Below, one piece after another: positions 19,483-20,433 of a DNA stretch of 20,433 nt. Every line of letters starts with the position of its first letter. Position 1 is the first letter of the stretch. Under the pieces are notes generated by a model. The model saw only the letters and a program-made list of their open reading frames with translations. It was not told where the DNA came from and searched no databases. The translations under genes were made by a program, and so were the position numbers. The DNA comes from a virus: IMG/VR virus record IMGVR_UViG_3300024517_000136, positions 1 to 20,433 of that record. One strand, 5' to 3'.

Positions 19483-19937
19483 ACACGCTATATAATCAAC
19501 TTCAGCAGTACCGTGAAAGTGATGAGTGTAAGTACTGTGGTACGCACACATTCAATCCGCAATGCGCTGCGTGTGCCGGGGACAGAGCCGCAATACTCAG
19601 GCCGCTTCTGGGAATCCCAACACAGCAAGAAGAGTATGATAAGTTGCGCAAGGAGACTCCTCTCTTCTCTGGTGTGAGGGCCTACTTCCCTGATGCATTG
19701 GAGGCCGTTGCACGAGTATCCTTTATAGGTAACGAACAACATAACCCCGGCACTGCACTACACTGGGACAGGTCTAAGTCTAAGCAGGAGTATGACTCCG
19801 CAGACCGGCATCTTAATGACAGGGCTAAGGGGATAGAGTTTGATACAGACGGGCAGCGGCACATGGCAAAGGCAGCATGGAGGTGCCTAGCCGCGCTACA
19901 GAAGGAGATAGAGAATGAGCGCACTGACGAGGGCTGA
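19479..19937 (+). CDS. DUF5664 protein (dATP/dGTP diphosphohydrolase N-terminal family) with zinc knuckle
   Basis: The product has 152 residues, with an ATGA start overlapping the resolvase stop. The N-terminus has CKYC (17-20) and CAAC (29-32), a likely zinc site. The core ARVSFIGNEQHNPGTALHWDRSKSKQEYDSADRHLNDRAKG, then DGQRHMAKAAWRCLAALQKEIE, matches the DUF5664 pattern. Databases name that family after the N-terminal region of dATP/dGTP diphosphohydrolases. The helical acidic and His residues could bind a nucleotide and metal, but activity here is not shown. Enzymes linked to this family occur in phages that modify their nucleotide pools. No purZ-like gene is visible in the window. Confidence 0.78.
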   Translation: MNTLYNQLQQYRESDECKYCGTHTFNPQCAACAGDRAAILRPLLGIPTQQEEYDKLRKETPLFSGVRAYFPDALEAVARVSFIGNEQHNPGTALHWDRSKSKQEYDSADRHLNDRAKGIEFDTDGQRHMAKAAWRCLAALQKEIENERTDEG

Positions 19938-20085
19938 TCTACTGTGGTTACTCACCTTCGTAAGCAACTACGAGTATGTACTGGATGCCTACCCGGAGCT
20001 GTTCTCCGAAGAGGACATAGATGACATCAAAGTAGTGAGACAACTACTAACAGAAAAGCTAGAGGAGAAGATACATGGCTACTGA
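19915..20085 (+). CDS. Small acidic helical protein
   Basis: This 56-residue ORF starts after GAAGGAG within the end of the preceding gene, overlapping it by 23 bases, and ends 11 bases into the next gene. The sequence ALTRADLLWLLTFVSNYEYVLDAYPELFSEEDIDDIKVVRQLLTEKLEEKI is almost entirely amphipathic helix with an aromatic core. No family is recognised. Confidence 0.6.
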   Translation: MSALTRADLLWLLTFVSNYEYVLDAYPELFSEEDIDDIKVVRQLLTEKLEEKIHGY

Positions 20086-20311
20086 TAGACCCTTAATATT
20101 ACTTACGTGGCGTGACGCGTGGTGTGGGCAGGCTGCATACGATCCTGACCATGCATATACAAGTCTAGAGACCCAAGACATAGGATGGCTTGTAGAAGAG
20201 AACGATGACGGTGTGGTGCTGTGCTCATCTCGCTGTGCGAGTAACAACATATACCGCAGTGAGTGCTTCGTTCCGTGGGGTATGATAGTACGAATGGAGG
20301 AACTAACATGA
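20075..20311 (+). CDS. Hypothetical small protein
   Basis: The product has 78 residues from an ATG preceded by AGAGGAG. It has alternating hydrophobic strands (RPLILLTWRDAW, QDIGWLVEENDDGVVLCSS, ECFVPWGMIVRMEEL) and three cysteines near 50-64. Strand order and length suggest a small beta barrel. The family is unknown. It overlaps the following gene by ATGA. Confidence 0.62.
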   Translation: MATDRPLILLTWRDAWCGQAAYDPDHAYTSLETQDIGWLVEENDDGVVLCSSRCASNNIYRSECFVPWGMIVRMEELT

Positions 20312-20433
20312 GTGACATGAGAATACTTACGCTGGACATTGAGACCAGCCCTAACCTTGGGTACTTCTGGGGACTGTTCAATCAGTTCATCCCCATTGAC
20401 TTCATAGTAGAGCCCACGTACATGATGTCGTGG
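20308..20433 (+). CDS. RNase H-fold 3'-5' exonuclease-like protein, cut by the window end
   Basis: Only the first 42 codons are present. MRILTLDIETSPNL (from residue 4) contains the DxE metal-binding pair of DEDD-type exonucleases. LGYFWGLFNQFIPIDFIVEPTYMMSW is the typical continuation seen in phage ribonuclease H-like proteins. The rest lies beyond the window. Family call is probable; activity cannot be judged from the fragment. Confidence 0.7.
   Translation, partial: MSDMRILTLDIETSPNLGYFWGLFNQFIPIDFIVEPTYMMSW

Overview
The window looks like about 20 kb of a lytic, tailed-phage genome. All supported genes lie on the + strand and are packed head to tail. Junctions are mostly ATGA, GTGA or TAATG overlaps with strong AGGAG-type ribosome sites. 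There are no rRNA, tRNA, CRISPR or transposase signals. The gene set combines a split T7-like replisome, an ECF-type sigma factor and a cluster of peptide/amide ligases. That combination resembles phiEco32-like podoviruses and relatives, though I name the relationship by family content only. Two predicted lipoproteins suggest a Gram-negative host, but the host cannot be fixed from this sequence.

Layout. (1) 1-413: the end of a GC-richer gene of unknown role and a strong hairpin. (2) 414-671: a 258-base gene-free stretch with two tandem copies of an imperfect repeat. Each copy can fold into a 20-21 bp helix with a conserved 4-base bulge, closing a three-way junction, and each is followed by a Shine-Dalgarno sequence. 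(3) 672-4170: a run of small, mostly unknown proteins. It includes Zn-binding proteins, a DnaJ-type zinc finger, two lipoproteins and two membrane miniproteins, several below 60 residues. (4) 4186-10168: a ligase module with a gamma-glutamylcyclotransferase-like protein, two glutamine-synthetase-fold amidoligases of different families, a class II glutamine amidotransferase and an ATP-grasp ligase, with three unknown proteins between or after them. A good candidate overprinted membrane-protein gene lies inside the ATP-grasp gene. (5) 10170-10669: three small proteins, one of them probably DNA-binding. (6) 10710-20433: replication and expression. In order: primase, DUF1737-like protein, metallophosphoesterase, DnaB-type helicase, sigma factor, gp2.5-like SSB, family A DNA polymerase, OB-like protein, 5'-3' exonuclease, DUF4406 protein, RusA-like resolvase, DUF5664 protein, and the start of an RNase H-fold exonuclease cut by the window end.

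How they work together. Primase, helicase, SSB, polymerase, flap exonuclease and resolvase form a nearly complete phage replication and recombination set. The sigma factor, placed between helicase and SSB, probably redirects host RNA polymerase to later phage promoters. The ligase module has the parts to release ammonia from glutamine, form amide or gamma-glutamyl bonds on an unknown substrate, and remove gamma-glutamyl groups. The substrate could be a host peptide, a wall component, a metabolite or phage DNA; the sequence does not say which.

The observations I rate highest are the tandem three-way-junction elements at 423-669, the ligase module, and the hydrophobic overprinted ORF at 9381-9692. 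In the last, third-position T in the host gene rises from about 20% to about 64%.
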